DNA of 64,000 nucleotides from Adlercreutzia wanghongyangiae (GTDB lineage: Bacteria; Actinomycetota; Coriobacteriia; Coriobacteriales; Eggerthellaceae). The notes beneath the pieces were generated by a model. It searched no databases. It was given only the letters and a program-made list of their open reading frames with translations, and had not been told where the DNA came from. This document shows positions 7,972-16,045 of this stretch, in pieces. The position numbers and the translations under genes were made by a program. How positions within the stretch are numbered: the first letter of the stretch is position 1; every line of letters begins with the position of its first letter. The DNA lies in contig NZ_JAYMFF010000015.1 in the NCBI RefSeq assembly GCF_035989245.1, positions 1-64,000 on the forward strand, given 5' to 3'.

Positions 7972-8119
7972 AAAGTGCGTTTGTTAGCATACCGCGCGGC
8001 CAAATTCCCGGAAAGGCATTGTCATCCAATGGATTAACCAGGCAAAACTATTCAAAACATGTCGCATTTGAGACTAGAAGGCCGCCACAAACCCTATCCC
8101 ATGCTAACAAACGCACTTT
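7972..8119. repeat. Widely spaced perfect 19-bp inverted repeat between thiE and thiC
   Basis: Arm 1 at 7972-7990 reads AAAGTGCGTTTGTTAGCAT. Arm 2 at 8101-8119 is its exact reverse complement. The 110 bp between are AT-richer than the surroundings and non-coding. The whole 7932-8245 gap (314 bp) has no credible gene. It may be a looping operator pair, a small mobile repeat, or the ends of an RNA element. Confidence 0.8.
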
Positions 8120-8245
8120 ACACGACGAATTTCCCTAAAAACTCAGAAGCGGGCCGAAGATCACGACAAAACAACCGCCCGACGCCGAATGCCTTAACCG
8201 GCAAATGCAGCGCCGCCAAGACGAGCATTGAAGGGCTGCGCGCGA

Positions 8246-9607
8246 TCAGCCTGCATCCAGGTCGACCACGAGGCCGTCCATGATGTCGTTCACCGTTTTC
8301 ATGGCGCACATCTTGCCGCACATGGTGCAGGTGCCCTCGGTGGAGGGCGGCGCGCTCTCGAAAACGGCGCGAGCGCGAGCCGGATCGAGCGCCAAATCGA
8401 ACATCTCGTCCCAGGCCACGCGGCGGCGCGCGTCGCTCATGCGGTTGTCGCGGTCGCGGGCCCCGGGCACGCCCTTGGCGATGTCGGCGGCGTGAGCCGC
8501 GATCTTGGTGGCCACGAGCCCCTCGCGCACATCGTTCGCATCGGGCAGGCGCAAATGCTCGGCCGGCGTCACGTAGCAGAGGAAGTCGGCGCCCGATGCG
8601 GCCGCCACCGCGCCGCCGATGGCCGCGGTGATATGGTCGTACCCAGGCGCGATGTCGGTGACGAGTGGCCCCAGCACATAAAAAGGCGCCTCGTGGCACA
8701 GCCGCTTCTGCAGCTTCATATTGGCGGCGATCTCGTCGAGGGCCATGTGCCCAGGGCCCTCCACCATCACCTGCACGCCCGCGTCCCAGGCGCGGCGGGT
8801 GAGCTTGCCGATTTCGATAAGCTCGGCGATCTGACCCGCGTCCGTCGCATCGTAACCGCTGCCCGGGCGCATGGCATCACCGATGGAAATGCACACGTCG
8901 TGCTCGTGCAGGATGGCGAGCACCTCGTCGTAGTACTCGTAAAAGGGGTTCTCGCGGCCCGTGGCTTCCATCCAGGCGAAGATGAGCGAACCGCCACGCG
9001 ACACGATGTTGGTGAGGCGCCCCGTTTCCTTGAACGACTCGATGACCCGGCGGTTCATACCCGCGTGGATGGTGACGAAGTCCACGCCGTCCTCGGCGTG
9101 TGCCCGCACCACTTCCAGAAAGTCCTCGGGGGTGATGGCGACGAGCGCTTTCTCCAAATACCCGATGGCGTCGTACATGGGCACGGTGCCGATCATGGCC
9201 GGCGACTGCTCGATAAGACGCCGACGGAAGGCGCGGGTCTTGCCCGAATTCGACAGGTCCATGATGGCGTCGGCGCCCAGCTCGTGCGCCACCGCCACTT
9301 TCTCCCATTCCACGGCCTCGTCGGCCAGATCCCCGGAAATGCCCAGGTTCACGTTCACCTTGGTGGTCAACGGCACGCCATCGAGCGTGGAGCCCACGCC
9401 GGCTGGCGCGAGGCTTGCGTGGTGAATGTTCGCGGGAATGGCGATGCGCCCGGCAGCCACGGCAGCGCGAACGGCCTCAGGGTCGCGCGCCTCGGCGGCG
9501 GCCACAGCGGCCATCTGCGACGTGACGATGCCCGCGCGGGCGAAGTCGATCTGGGTGACGGGGGCTTGCGGGCCGGTTGCGGCGCCGCGCGATGCGGTGT
9601 CGGTCAT
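8246..9607 (-). CDS. thiC: Phosphomethylpyrimidine synthase
   Basis: A 453-residue radical SAM enzyme that rearranges AIR into HMP-P. It has the short form without the long N-terminal domain. Conserved blocks include IPANIHH (near 60), TKVNVNLGIS, GADAIMDLSNSG, FVTIHAGM, SRGGSL, SIGDAMRPG, VMVEGPGHM and LGPLVTDIAPGYDHIT. The C-terminal cluster motif reads CTMCGKMC, that is CX2CX3C, one residue shorter than the usual CX2CX4C. The start at 9607 follows GAAGGGAG at the end of the riboswitch. Expression is expected to be shut off by TPP. Confidence 0.94.
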   Translation of the reverse strand: MTDTASRGAATGPQAPVTQIDFARAGIVTSQMAAVAAAEARDPEAVRAAVAAGRIAIPANIHHASLAPAGVGSTLDGVPLTTKVNVNLGISGDLADEAVEWEKVAVAHELGADAIMDLSNSGKTRAFRRRLIEQSPAMIGTVPMYDAIGYLEKALVAITPEDFLEVVRAHAEDGVDFVTIHAGMNRRVIESFKETGRLTNIVSRGGSLIFAWMEATGRENPFYEYYDEVLAILHEHDVCISIGDAMRPGSGYDATDAGQIAELIEIGKLTRRAWDAGVQVMVEGPGHMALDEIAANMKLQKRLCHEAPFYVLGPLVTDIAPGYDHITAAIGGAVAAASGADFLCYVTPAEHLRLPDANDVREGLVATKIAAHAADIAKGVPGARDRDNRMSDARRRVAWDEMFDLALDPARARAVFESAPPSTEGTCTMCGKMCAMKTVNDIMDGLVVDLDAG

Positions 9608-9617
9608 GAAGACTCCC

Positions 9618-9714
9618 TTCGTTGGCATTACCCATATCAGGTTCTTCGGGTCGGGGCGTGTGCGGCGCCCCCTCTCAGCCTGCCCGGCCGCCGCGCGGCT
9701 GCAAGCTCCCCGGG
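9618..9714 (-). promoter_or_regulatory. TPP riboswitch (THI box) upstream of thiC
   Basis: Minus-strand leader with the conserved parts in order: CCGGGGAGCTT, the AGGCTGAGAGGG pyrimidine-sensor strand, ACCCGAAGAACCTGAT, and GGGTAATGCCAACG. The thiC ribosome site GAAGGGAG follows directly, so control is probably at translation start. A TATACT at 9732-9737 on the minus strand may be the -10. Confidence 0.95.
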
Positions 9715-9783
9715 TATGAGGTTGTGGGAACAGTATAGGGAAGGAAGGGCGCGGCGCGAGCGGCGCGAGCGCGGGCGGGCGTC

Positions 9784-10410
9784 CTACAGGGGCAGGAATA
9801 CCGCCAAGGTACCGCTTTCCACGGCAATGCGCGCGGGCGCGCCGATAAGCTCGTTGGAAAGGCCCCAGCTTGTGCGGTTCGTGAGGGCCACGCCGTCAAG
9901 GCCGTACTTCAAGCCCTCCTCCACGACCCCCGTGGAGACGTCGGTGAGCGAGAACACCGACACAATGCCCGCATCAGCCGCCGGTAGCACCAGCTCACCC
10001 GGACCTGCGAGGAAGGCGATGCGCTCAGATTCCCCCACCGCCGTCACCGCAAGACCGCGCTCGGCAAAGGAGGCGAGCAGCAGCAGGTTCGCTAGCGTGT
10101 GGTCAAGACGGCCGCCCAGAACCCCGTACACCTCCACAGCGTCGGCACTGCGCGCGAGGGCCGCCTCCAGCGCTAGTTCCATATCAGAGGCGTCCTTCTC
10201 GGGCGGGAAGGCCTTCGCGGGCACGCCTTCGGGCACATAGCCGAGCGAGTCGAAATCGCCGATGGCGAGATCGGGCGTGCACCCCGCCGCCGCAAGCGAT
10301 GCGTAGCCTCCGTCGGCGGCAATGACGGCATCGAAGGCGCCTGCATCGGCGCGCTGCGCGAAGTGCTCGGCATTGAAATCCGAGGCGCCGACGAGAGCGT
10401 AGGTGGTCAC
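9784..10410 (-). CDS. thiN: Thiamine pyrophosphokinase
   Basis: A 208-residue enzyme that makes TPP from thiamine and ATP. Motifs: AADGGYASL (about 31-39), PDLAIGDFDSLG (about 46-57), the acidic PPEKDASDMELAL (about 69-81), and VYGVLGGRLDHTLAN (about 94-108). The start is GTG at 10410 with GAAGGG upstream. It is read in the same direction as thiC but lies before the riboswitch, so it is probably outside TPP control. It allows use of salvaged thiamine. Confidence 0.92.
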   Translation of the reverse strand: MTTYALVGASDFNAEHFAQRADAGAFDAVIAADGGYASLAAAGCTPDLAIGDFDSLGYVPEGVPAKAFPPEKDASDMELALEAALARSADAVEVYGVLGGRLDHTLANLLLLASFAERGLAVTAVGESERIAFLAGPGELVLPAADAGIVSVFSLTDVSTGVVEEGLKYGLDGVALTNRTSWGLSNELIGAPARIAVESGTLAVFLPL

Positions 10411-10441
10411 GGGAATCCCTTCTGAATGTTGCTCGTTGTTC

Positions 10442-10450
10442 TGCTACAAT
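10442..10450 (+). promoter_or_regulatory. Extended -10 promoter of rnpB
   Basis: TGC-TACAAT, a full extended -10, six bases before the first base of P1. No good -35 at 17 bp, as expected for extended -10 promoters. Confidence 0.65.
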
Positions 10451-10455
10451 ACCAC

Positions 10456-10831
10456 AGGCGAGCGGGCCAGACGGCCGCGTACCCGTAAGGGTGCGAGGAA
10501 AGTCCGGGCTCCGCAGGGCAAGATGCCAGCTAACGGCTGGGCGGGGCGACCCGACGGAAAGTGCCACAGAAAAGAAGACTCCCCTGCTCGGAACATGCTG
10601 CCCTGTGCAGCATGCGCGACACAGGAGAAAAGCTGAAACGGTGCGGTAAGAGCGCACCAGCGCGGCGGCAACGTCGCGGCTTGGTAAACCCCATCTGGAG
10701 CAAGCGCAAATAGGAGCGCCATACGGTGGCCCGCCGTGCGCTCGGGTTGCGTGCTAGAGGCGCGAGGCGACTCGCGTTCGAGATAAATGGCCGTCCCAAG
10801 ACAGAACCCGGCTTATCGACCCGCTCGCTTC
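10456..10831 (+). ncRNA. rnpB: RNase P RNA (bacterial type A)
   Basis: About 376 nt. The ends pair as helix P1 (GCGAGCGGG at 10458-10466 with CCCGCTCGC at 10820-10828). The universally conserved blocks are present: GAGGAAAGTCCGGGCTCC near 10494, ACGGAAAGTGCCACAGAAA near 10553, and the 3' part AGATAAATGGCCGTCC followed by ACAGAACCCGGCTTAT. It cleaves 5' leaders from tRNA precursors. Read away from thiN. Confidence 0.96.
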
Positions 10832-10838
10832 TCTGTTT

Positions 10839-10860
10839 CGTCGTTGCTGACGCAACGACG
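10839..10860 (+). terminator. Hairpin after rnpB
   Basis: A perfect 9-bp stem CGTCGTTGC/GCAACGACG with loop TGAC, just past the rnpB 3' end. No U-run follows, so termination is plausible but unproven. Confidence 0.45.
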
Positions 10861-10878
10861 AACGAACCCGACGCTGCG

Positions 10879-10957
10879 GTTCCGAAAGGCACCTGGCCTT
10901 CTCGTACCGAAGTACGCTGCGCCGCTTTTCAAGCGAATTCCAGGCACCTTTCGGAAC
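10879..10957. repeat. Nested palindromic element C
   Basis: Outer arms of 18 bp (10879-10896 and 10940-10957, 16/18 complementary) around an inner hairpin GTAC-CGAA-GTAC. The inner part has the CTCG...CGCTGCG frame seen in two longer relatives at 50651-50772 and 52393-52505. Confidence 0.55.
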
Positions 10958-11001
10958 CTCGCTGACTTCCTTGGGCGAATCCCCATGACAAAATAAGATA
11001 T

Positions 11002-11028
11002 AAAAAGAACCGCCCGGAGGCGGTTCTT
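11002..11028 (-). terminator. Terminator of the division/cell-wall cluster
   Basis: A 10-bp stem AAGAACCGCC/GGCGGTTCTT with a 4-nt loop, followed on the minus strand by TTTTTA. It closes the 20-kb minus-strand cluster after divIVA. Confidence 0.85.
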
Positions 11029-11055
11029 GTGTGCTTGGAAGTTTTCCTCGGCCGA

Positions 11056-11883
11056 TTAGTCGATTTCCTCGAACTCGAAGTCGTCGGCGTCGCCAAAGCC
11101 GGAGAGATCCTTCTCGTAGGGCGAGGCCACCGGCGTGGCAGCGGCCACGGCAATGCCGGCGGAAGCGGCCGGGGCGGCCGGGGCGGCGGGCGTCACGTAG
11201 GAGGACGGCGCCACATACTCGTCGATCTCGAAGTTGCCGGTAAGGCCAGCGGCCACATCGTACTCGCCGTCGCCTGCGGCAGCCGCAGCGGCCGGCACAT
11301 TGGCGCCGATATCGGCCAGCTTGCGGGACGCGTCGGCGATGATATCCTTCAGCAGATCGGCGTACTCCTCGCGGGCATCCTCGCGGTCGTCCTGCAGCTT
11401 GCGGATGGCGTCCACCACGTCCTGACGATCGGTGTTGGCACGATCGATAATGCGCTGGGCCTCGTCGCGGGCATCCTGAATAGTCTCGGTGGCGTTCGCG
11501 TTGGCCTTGGCCAGAATCTCGTCAGCCGAACGCTGGGCAATGATGAGGGCCTGGGCGATGGCATTGTCGTCGGCGCGCTTGTCGGCCAGCTGACGCTCCA
11601 GATCGCCGATGATGGCATCCTTCTGGGCCAGCTGGGCATCCAGCTCGGAGGTATCCACCGCAGCCACCGCCGTCTCGGTGATGGCCACCGTGGAGGACGG
11701 CGCCGCGTCGAAGCCGCTGAAGCGATCCTCTTCCAGCTGCGCCTGCAGGTGGGCAATGGTGTCGTTCAGCACGTCGATCTCGTCGGCGACATGCTCGAGA
11801 AACACATCCACCTCGTCAACATCGTAGCCCTTGCGGTCGATGGAGAAGCTCTGGTTGTGGATGTCGGAAGCGGTAATAGTCAT
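11056..11883 (-). CDS. divIVA: DivIVA-domain protein
   Basis: 275 residues. The N-terminal DivIVA membrane-binding domain begins MTITASDIHNQSFSIDRKGYDVDEVDVFLEHVADEIDVLND (residues 1-42). A long coiled coil (about 85-185) with a DEAQRIIDRA segment follows. The C-terminal third is an Ala/Pro-rich, then acidic tail ending FEFEEID. In Gram-positive bacteria such proteins sit at curved membrane and recruit division or polar growth factors. Last gene of the cluster, just after yggT, as in many Firmicutes and Actinobacteria. Confidence 0.9.
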   Translation of the reverse strand: MTITASDIHNQSFSIDRKGYDVDEVDVFLEHVADEIDVLNDTIAHLQAQLEEDRFSGFDAAPSSTVAITETAVAAVDTSELDAQLAQKDAIIGDLERQLADKRADDNAIAQALIIAQRSADEILAKANANATETIQDARDEAQRIIDRANTDRQDVVDAIRKLQDDREDAREEYADLLKDIIADASRKLADIGANVPAAAAAAGDGEYDVAAGLTGNFEIDEYVAPSSYVTPAAPAAPAASAGIAVAAATPVASPYEKDLSGFGDADDFEFEEID

Positions 11884-11940
11884 AAATGGTACCCTGGCCC
11901 TTCGTACGTTGCCGTTGTTGTCTGTATGCCGGTCGCTTGA

Positions 11941-12198
11941 CTAGAAGAGCACTGCCAGCAAACGTACCCCGAATTGTAATACAAGCAAGGCGATAATGGG
12001 AGTTACGTCCACCATACCTCCAAGGGGCGGAATAAGTTTTTTGAACAAGTTGAGGAATGGATCGCACAGTTTCCCGAGCGCTCGGTAAATATCGCCGATC
12101 ACGCCGCTTTGGGTGTTGGGCAGCCACGACATCATCACGTAGACGAAGATGATCATGGAGTAGGCATCGGCCAACTTCACGATAAGGGACATTAACAT
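11941..12198 (-). CDS. YggT-family membrane protein
   Basis: 85 residues with two hydrophobic helices (about 3-24 and 62-84) around the family segment PFLNLFKKLIPPLGGMVDVTPIIALLVLQ. An AAAGGAG site lies six bases before the ATG at 12198. YggT proteins are found next to sepF and divIVA and are linked to division or osmotic adaptation, but their biochemistry is not settled. Confidence 0.9.
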   Translation of the reverse strand: MLMSLIVKLADAYSMIIFVYVMMSWLPNTQSGVIGDIYRALGKLCDPFLNLFKKLIPPLGGMVDVTPIIALLVLQFGVRLLAVLF

Positions 12199-12246
12199 GG
12201 GGAACTCCTTTGGAGATAAGAGGGTAACGTGCCCGGACGCGGCCGT

Positions 12247-13071
12247 TTAGGCCAGGCCCTGGCTGCGCAGGTAGGAACGCTCGCCCTCGGACAGCTCGTT
12301 CACCCGCGTGAGGGCGAACACCTTGTTGCCCACGCTTTCCACGTTGGCATCCAGAGCGCTGGCCACGCCGAAGGAGAAGTCGAGGATGCGCTTGGCCAGG
12401 GCGTCGGGGGTGCCCGTAAGGCACAGCACCACGGCATCGCCCAGCTTCAGCGCCGTGGAAATGGCCTCGGCATCGTTGTAGGCCATGGGCTTGATCACCT
12501 TCAAAGTGCGGGAAGGGGCGGTGCGCGACGTGCCCGCAGCTCCGAACGACGAGCGCGTCGACCCAGCACGCTCCTCGGAGGAGGAGGCGGGAGCGGTGGG
12601 CTCGAACAGCGAGTTCAACCCCTCGGAGCGGGCCGCATGGGTGGCACTGGCCGCAGCGGAGGCGGCCGCGGTACCCTCGGGCGTCATCTGGGGCGGCAGC
12701 GACGAATCGACCATGGTGCGGAAGGAATTGGAGCCGCTCGTGCGGCGGCTGGACGATACGCTCTCGCGCTCGCCCAACGACGGCACCTGCGTGCGGGCAC
12801 GCACATCGTCGATGGAGACGAGGCGCGGCATGGAGGAACGGCCCGTGGAACGGCTGCCCACCTCGCGGGTGGTCACCGAGCTGTAGGGATCGTAGCGCGA
12901 AGACGAAGAGGACGAAGACCGCTCGTAGCTCTCATCGTAGCCGTACTCGCCGTAATCTTCCTCGTCGTACTCTTCGTAGTCGTCGTAGTATTCCTCGTAG
13001 TCGTCCTTGCGACCGAAGCCCAGCTTCGACTTAATATCGCCGAACATGCGCTTGCCGTCGTTCAGGTCCAT
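12247..13071 (-). CDS. sepF: Cell division protein SepF
   Basis: 274 residues, longer than the usual 150-200. The N terminus is an amphipathic segment (FGDIKSKLGFG) for membrane binding. A very acidic Tyr/Glu/Asp-rich stretch (about 24-47), a Ser-rich run and a disordered linker of about 100 residues follow. The C-terminal SepF core runs from LKVIKPMAYNDAEAISTALKLGDAVVLCL to SVGNKVFALTRV. SepF tethers FtsZ to the membrane, and no ftsA is present in this cluster. The start at 13071 has AGGAGG upstream; an earlier in-frame start would run through it. Confidence 0.92.
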   Translation of the reverse strand: MDLNDGKRMFGDIKSKLGFGRKDDYEEYYDDYEEYDEEDYGEYGYDESYERSSSSSSSRYDPYSSVTTREVGSRSTGRSSMPRLVSIDDVRARTQVPSLGERESVSSSRRTSGSNSFRTMVDSSLPPQMTPEGTAAASAAASATHAARSEGLNSLFEPTAPASSSEERAGSTRSSFGAAGTSRTAPSRTLKVIKPMAYNDAEAISTALKLGDAVVLCLTGTPDALAKRILDFSFGVASALDANVESVGNKVFALTRVNELSEGERSYLRSQGLA

Positions 13072-13191
13072 GGGGCCTCCTGCTTCGTTTCCCGCGCGCC
13101 GCACCGGGCGTCGGGCCTGCCAACCGCCTCGGCAGTCGCAGGTCGCGGGCGCGCTCTGGTAAAGTCGTCCCCCATCATAGCAGGTTCGCCG

Positions 13192-13884
13192 CTACTCCTC
13201 GAAAGATTCGCTAAAGATAGCACGGCCGATGCGCACAATCGTGGCGCCGCAGGCGACGGCGCATCGCCAGTCCTCGCTCATGCCCATGGAAAGCTCGGTG
13301 AAGTCGGCCGCCGCGTCGGCGGGAAGCTGCGCGCGCACCTCGCGCGCAAGGTCGGCCAGACCCTTGAACGTCGCCTCGGCAGCCGCCGGATCGCCCTGGG
13401 GCGCCATGGTCATCAGGCCGCGCACGCGCACATGGGAAAGCGCTCCGGCCGCCCGCACCAGTGCCAGGGCGTCGGCCGGGGCCACGCCGCTCTTCGACGC
13501 CTCCCCCGACACGTTCACCTCCACGAGCACGTCCTGCACCTTCCCCAAGGCCGCAGCGGCGCGATCGATCTTCTGGGCATGGCGCTCCTCGTGCAGCGAG
13601 TGGATAAGGCTGGCATTCGCCACAATGTCGGGAATACGACGCGACTGGATGTTGCCGATGAAGTGCCAACGGGCCTCGGGGAACGCCGGTGCCTTGGCCA
13701 TCAGCTGGTCGGGGCGGTTCTCGCCGAAATCCCGCGCACCCGCCGCCACGGCGGCGGCCACCTCGTCGGGCCCCACGGTCTTCGACACGGCCACGAGGCG
13801 CACCTCCTCGGGGGCGCGCCCGCAAGCGCGGGCCGTGGCGGCCACCTCGTCGGCCACCTGACGGTAACGTTCGGCAATACCCAT
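13192..13884 (-). CDS. PLP homeostasis protein (YggS/PROSC family)
   Basis: 230 residues, single-domain TIM barrel that binds pyridoxal phosphate. The PLP lysine is in LVAVSKTVG (about residue 35). Other marks: FGENRPDQLM (usually FGENY-x-QE), WHFIGNIQSRR, LVEVNVSGEASKSG, RGLMTMAP and LSMGMSEDW. It acts in vitamin B6 and amino-acid balance and is not catalytic as far as is known. It commonly lies between ftsZ and sepF, as here. Confidence 0.93.
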   Translation of the reverse strand: MGIAERYRQVADEVAATARACGRAPEEVRLVAVSKTVGPDEVAAAVAAGARDFGENRPDQLMAKAPAFPEARWHFIGNIQSRRIPDIVANASLIHSLHEERHAQKIDRAAAALGKVQDVLVEVNVSGEASKSGVAPADALALVRAAGALSHVRVRGLMTMAPQGDPAAAEATFKGLADLAREVRAQLPADAAADFTELSMGMSEDWRCAVACGATIVRIGRAIFSESFEE

Positions 13885-13889
13885 GGCTG

Positions 13890-14717
13890 CTATTCCTTTC
13901 GTCCGGCGAAAGCGCTGTGACGGCCGCAGCAGCCCCCGCTCTTTCGATACGAGAAGTACCGATCATCGCAACAGGCCGTGCACTCCCCCGCCGCCGCGAT
14001 GCGGTCGCACGCGACGCCCGCCTCGGCCAGGCTGGCCCGCACCGCCGCCTCCAGGTTCAAATGATCACCCTCGTGCGCGCAGGCCGGCCCGAAGCGGTCT
14101 ACGAAGCGGCCCACCAGCTCGGCACCGCACTCGTAGCACGACGGGCAGATATGGGGCCCGATATAGGCGTTGAAGTCGGCGGGGCTCGTTTGCGCGCCCA
14201 CCTGGTCGTCCAAGGCGACCAACGCCTGCACCGCCTCGGCGGGAATGCCCGCCAAGGCACCGCGCCAACCGGCATGGGCCACGGCGAAGGCGCCCGTCGG
14301 CGACACCACGATAACCGGCGTGCAATCGGCGAAGCACAAAAGCGCCGTCACGCCCGGCGCAGCCACGGCGACCCCGTCGGCGCCCTCCTCGGCCGCGGCG
14401 GTCACCGACGAGAAGACGGCAGCATCCCGCTCGGGCAATGCGAGCACACGATTGCCGTGTACTTGGTTCAAGGTAAGCAGCGCGGTGCCGCCCAAGCCAG
14501 CCGCGCCCTGCAGACGCACGCGATTCTCGGCCACAGCCGCCGCATCGTCACCCACGTGGGTGCCCAGGTTGAGTCCGTCGTACGGAGGCTCGCTGACACC
14601 ACCTTGGCGCCGCGAGAACCCCATGCGCACGCCCGTGGCCCGAAACAGCGGCTCGTCGGTTAAAAAGGACAGGCCCGCCGAAACGCGGGCCTGCAATGTT
14701 GGCTGCGGAAGTGCCAT
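13890..14717 (-). CDS. pgeF: Purine nucleoside phosphorylase / laccase-domain protein (YfiH, PgeF)
   Basis: 275 residues. The zinc-binding residues of the family are visible in LNQVHGNRVL, LLCFADCTPVIVVSP and AVAHAGWRGALAGI. A C-terminal Cys-rich stretch CTACCDDRYFSYRKSGGCCGRH matches the family end. PgeF proteins are linked to peptidoglycan editing or purine nucleoside cleavage. Start is uncertain: ATG at 14717 has AGGAGG 12 bases away, while a TTG at 14726 is only 3 bases from it. The ribosome site overlaps the ftsZ stop codon, so coupling to ftsZ is likely. Confidence 0.9.
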   Translation of the reverse strand: MALPQPTLQARVSAGLSFLTDEPLFRATGVRMGFSRRQGGVSEPPYDGLNLGTHVGDDAAAVAENRVRLQGAAGLGGTALLTLNQVHGNRVLALPERDAAVFSSVTAAAEEGADGVAVAAPGVTALLCFADCTPVIVVSPTGAFAVAHAGWRGALAGIPAEAVQALVALDDQVGAQTSPADFNAYIGPHICPSCYECGAELVGRFVDRFGPACAHEGDHLNLEAAVRASLAEAGVACDRIAAAGECTACCDDRYFSYRKSGGCCGRHSAFAGRKE

Positions 14718-14733
14718 GAAGCGCAATCGCCTC

Positions 14734-15858
14734 CTAGCGGGAGCGCTTCAGGAAGTCGGGGATGTAATCCTCGTCGGCGAAGCGGTTCGCGGGAGCCGGG
14801 GCGCTGAAGGTGACGGGCGCCTGCTGCTGCGGCTGGGGCGCGGGAGCCTCGGTGGCGGCGAACAGGTCCTTGCGGGGCGAGAAGTCCATGGAGGACTGAG
14901 CCGCGCCCACCTTGAAGCCGGTGGCGATAACCGTGATGCGCACGGCGTCGCGCAGCTCCTCGTCGATGATCTGGCCGTAGATGATGTTCGCGTTCTCGTC
15001 GGCGCAAGCCTCCACGGTGCGGGCCGCCTCGGACACCTCGGTGAGGGTGAGGTCGGGACCGCCGGCGATGGAGAACAGCACCCGGGACGCGCCGGCGATG
15101 GAAGACTCCAGCAAGCTGGAGGACGTGGCCTGCTGAGCCGCATCCAGCGCGCGGTTCTCGCCCGTGGCCACGCCGATGCCCATCATGGCCGTGCCCGCAT
15201 CCTTCATGACGGTGCGGATGTCGGCGAAGTCGAGGTTGATGAGGCCGGGGATGGTGATGAGGTCGGTGACGCCCTGGATGCCCTGGCGCAGCGTGTCGTC
15301 GCAGATGCGGAAGGCGTCGATCATGGACGTCTTCTTGTCGACGATCTCGAGCAGGCGGTCGTTGGGAATCACAATGAGGGTGTCAACCTTCTGGGAGAGC
15401 AGATCGATACCCTGATCGGCCTGGTTGCGACGAAGGCGACCCTCGAAGGAGAAGGGCTTGGTCACAACGCCCACCGTCAGGGCGCCGATTTCCTCGCGGG
15501 CGATCTCGGCCACAATGGGGGCCGCGCCCGTGCCCGTGCCGCCGCCCTCGCCGGCGGTGACGAACACCATGTCGGCCTCGGCCAGCGCCTCGCGAATTTC
15601 CGCTCGGCTCTCCTCGGCCGCCTGGCAGCCCACCTGGGGGTTGGCGCCGGCGCCCAGGCCGCGCGTGAGCTCTTCGCCGATGTGGATGGTCTTGTCCGCG
15701 TCGGACATGAGAAGGGCCTGACGATCGGTGTTGACCGCGATAAACTCCACGCCGCGCACGCCGGCCTCCACCATGCGGTTCACCGCATTGGTTCCGCCGC
15801 CGCCGACGCCGACGACCTTGATGACCGCCAGATGCTCTCCGCCCGGGATATTCACCAT
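14734..15858 (-). CDS. ftsZ: Cell division GTPase FtsZ
   Basis: 374 residues. Tubulin-type signature GGGTGTGAAPIVAEIA (near 105), N-terminal IKVVGVGGGGTNAVNRM, and T7 loop LINLDFADIRTVM. A short Gln/Pro-rich linker leads to the C-terminal peptide DYIPDFLKRSR that docks SepF or other partners. The ATG at 15858 has GGAGG eight bases upstream; a GTG 15 bp earlier overlaps that site. It forms the Z-ring at mid-cell. A separate promoter lies at 15971-15998. Confidence 0.97.
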   Translation of the reverse strand: MVNIPGGEHLAVIKVVGVGGGGTNAVNRMVEAGVRGVEFIAVNTDRQALLMSDADKTIHIGEELTRGLGAGANPQVGCQAAEESRAEIREALAEADMVFVTAGEGGGTGTGAAPIVAEIAREEIGALTVGVVTKPFSFEGRLRRNQADQGIDLLSQKVDTLIVIPNDRLLEIVDKKTSMIDAFRICDDTLRQGIQGVTDLITIPGLINLDFADIRTVMKDAGTAMMGIGVATGENRALDAAQQATSSSLLESSIAGASRVLFSIAGGPDLTLTEVSEAARTVEACADENANIIYGQIIDEELRDAVRITVIATGFKVGAAQSSMDFSPRKDLFAATEAPAPQPQQQAPVTFSAPAPANRFADEDYIPDFLKRSR

Positions 15859-15970
15859 TGTTGTTTCCTCCACACTAGCTGCGTTTCTCTGCCGCGTTTG
15901 AAATCGATTTCACGCGTCCGAGAGACGCGCCTTGCCGTGCCGCCCCCGAGGACGGCATTTATGTGGGGAT

Positions 15971-15998
15971 ATTGTACACGATGACGTAACCTTTGCAA
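15971..15998 (-). promoter_or_regulatory. Probable ftsZ promoter
   Basis: Minus strand: -35 TTGCAA (15993-15998), 16-bp spacer, -10 TACAAT (15971-15976). It lies in the only sizeable gap (187 bp) inside the lower half of the cluster and would let ftsZ be transcribed independently of mraZ. Confidence 0.65.
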
Positions 15999-16045
15999 CG
16001 ACTGGCGCGGCTAAAGGATTCCCCGCATCCACGAATACGACATTA

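Noticed and set aside
10726..10996. Short plus-strand reading frames over the 3' part of rnpB and its downstream palindrome
   Set aside because: They overlap a conserved structural RNA and a palindrome; no family marks or ribosome sites.
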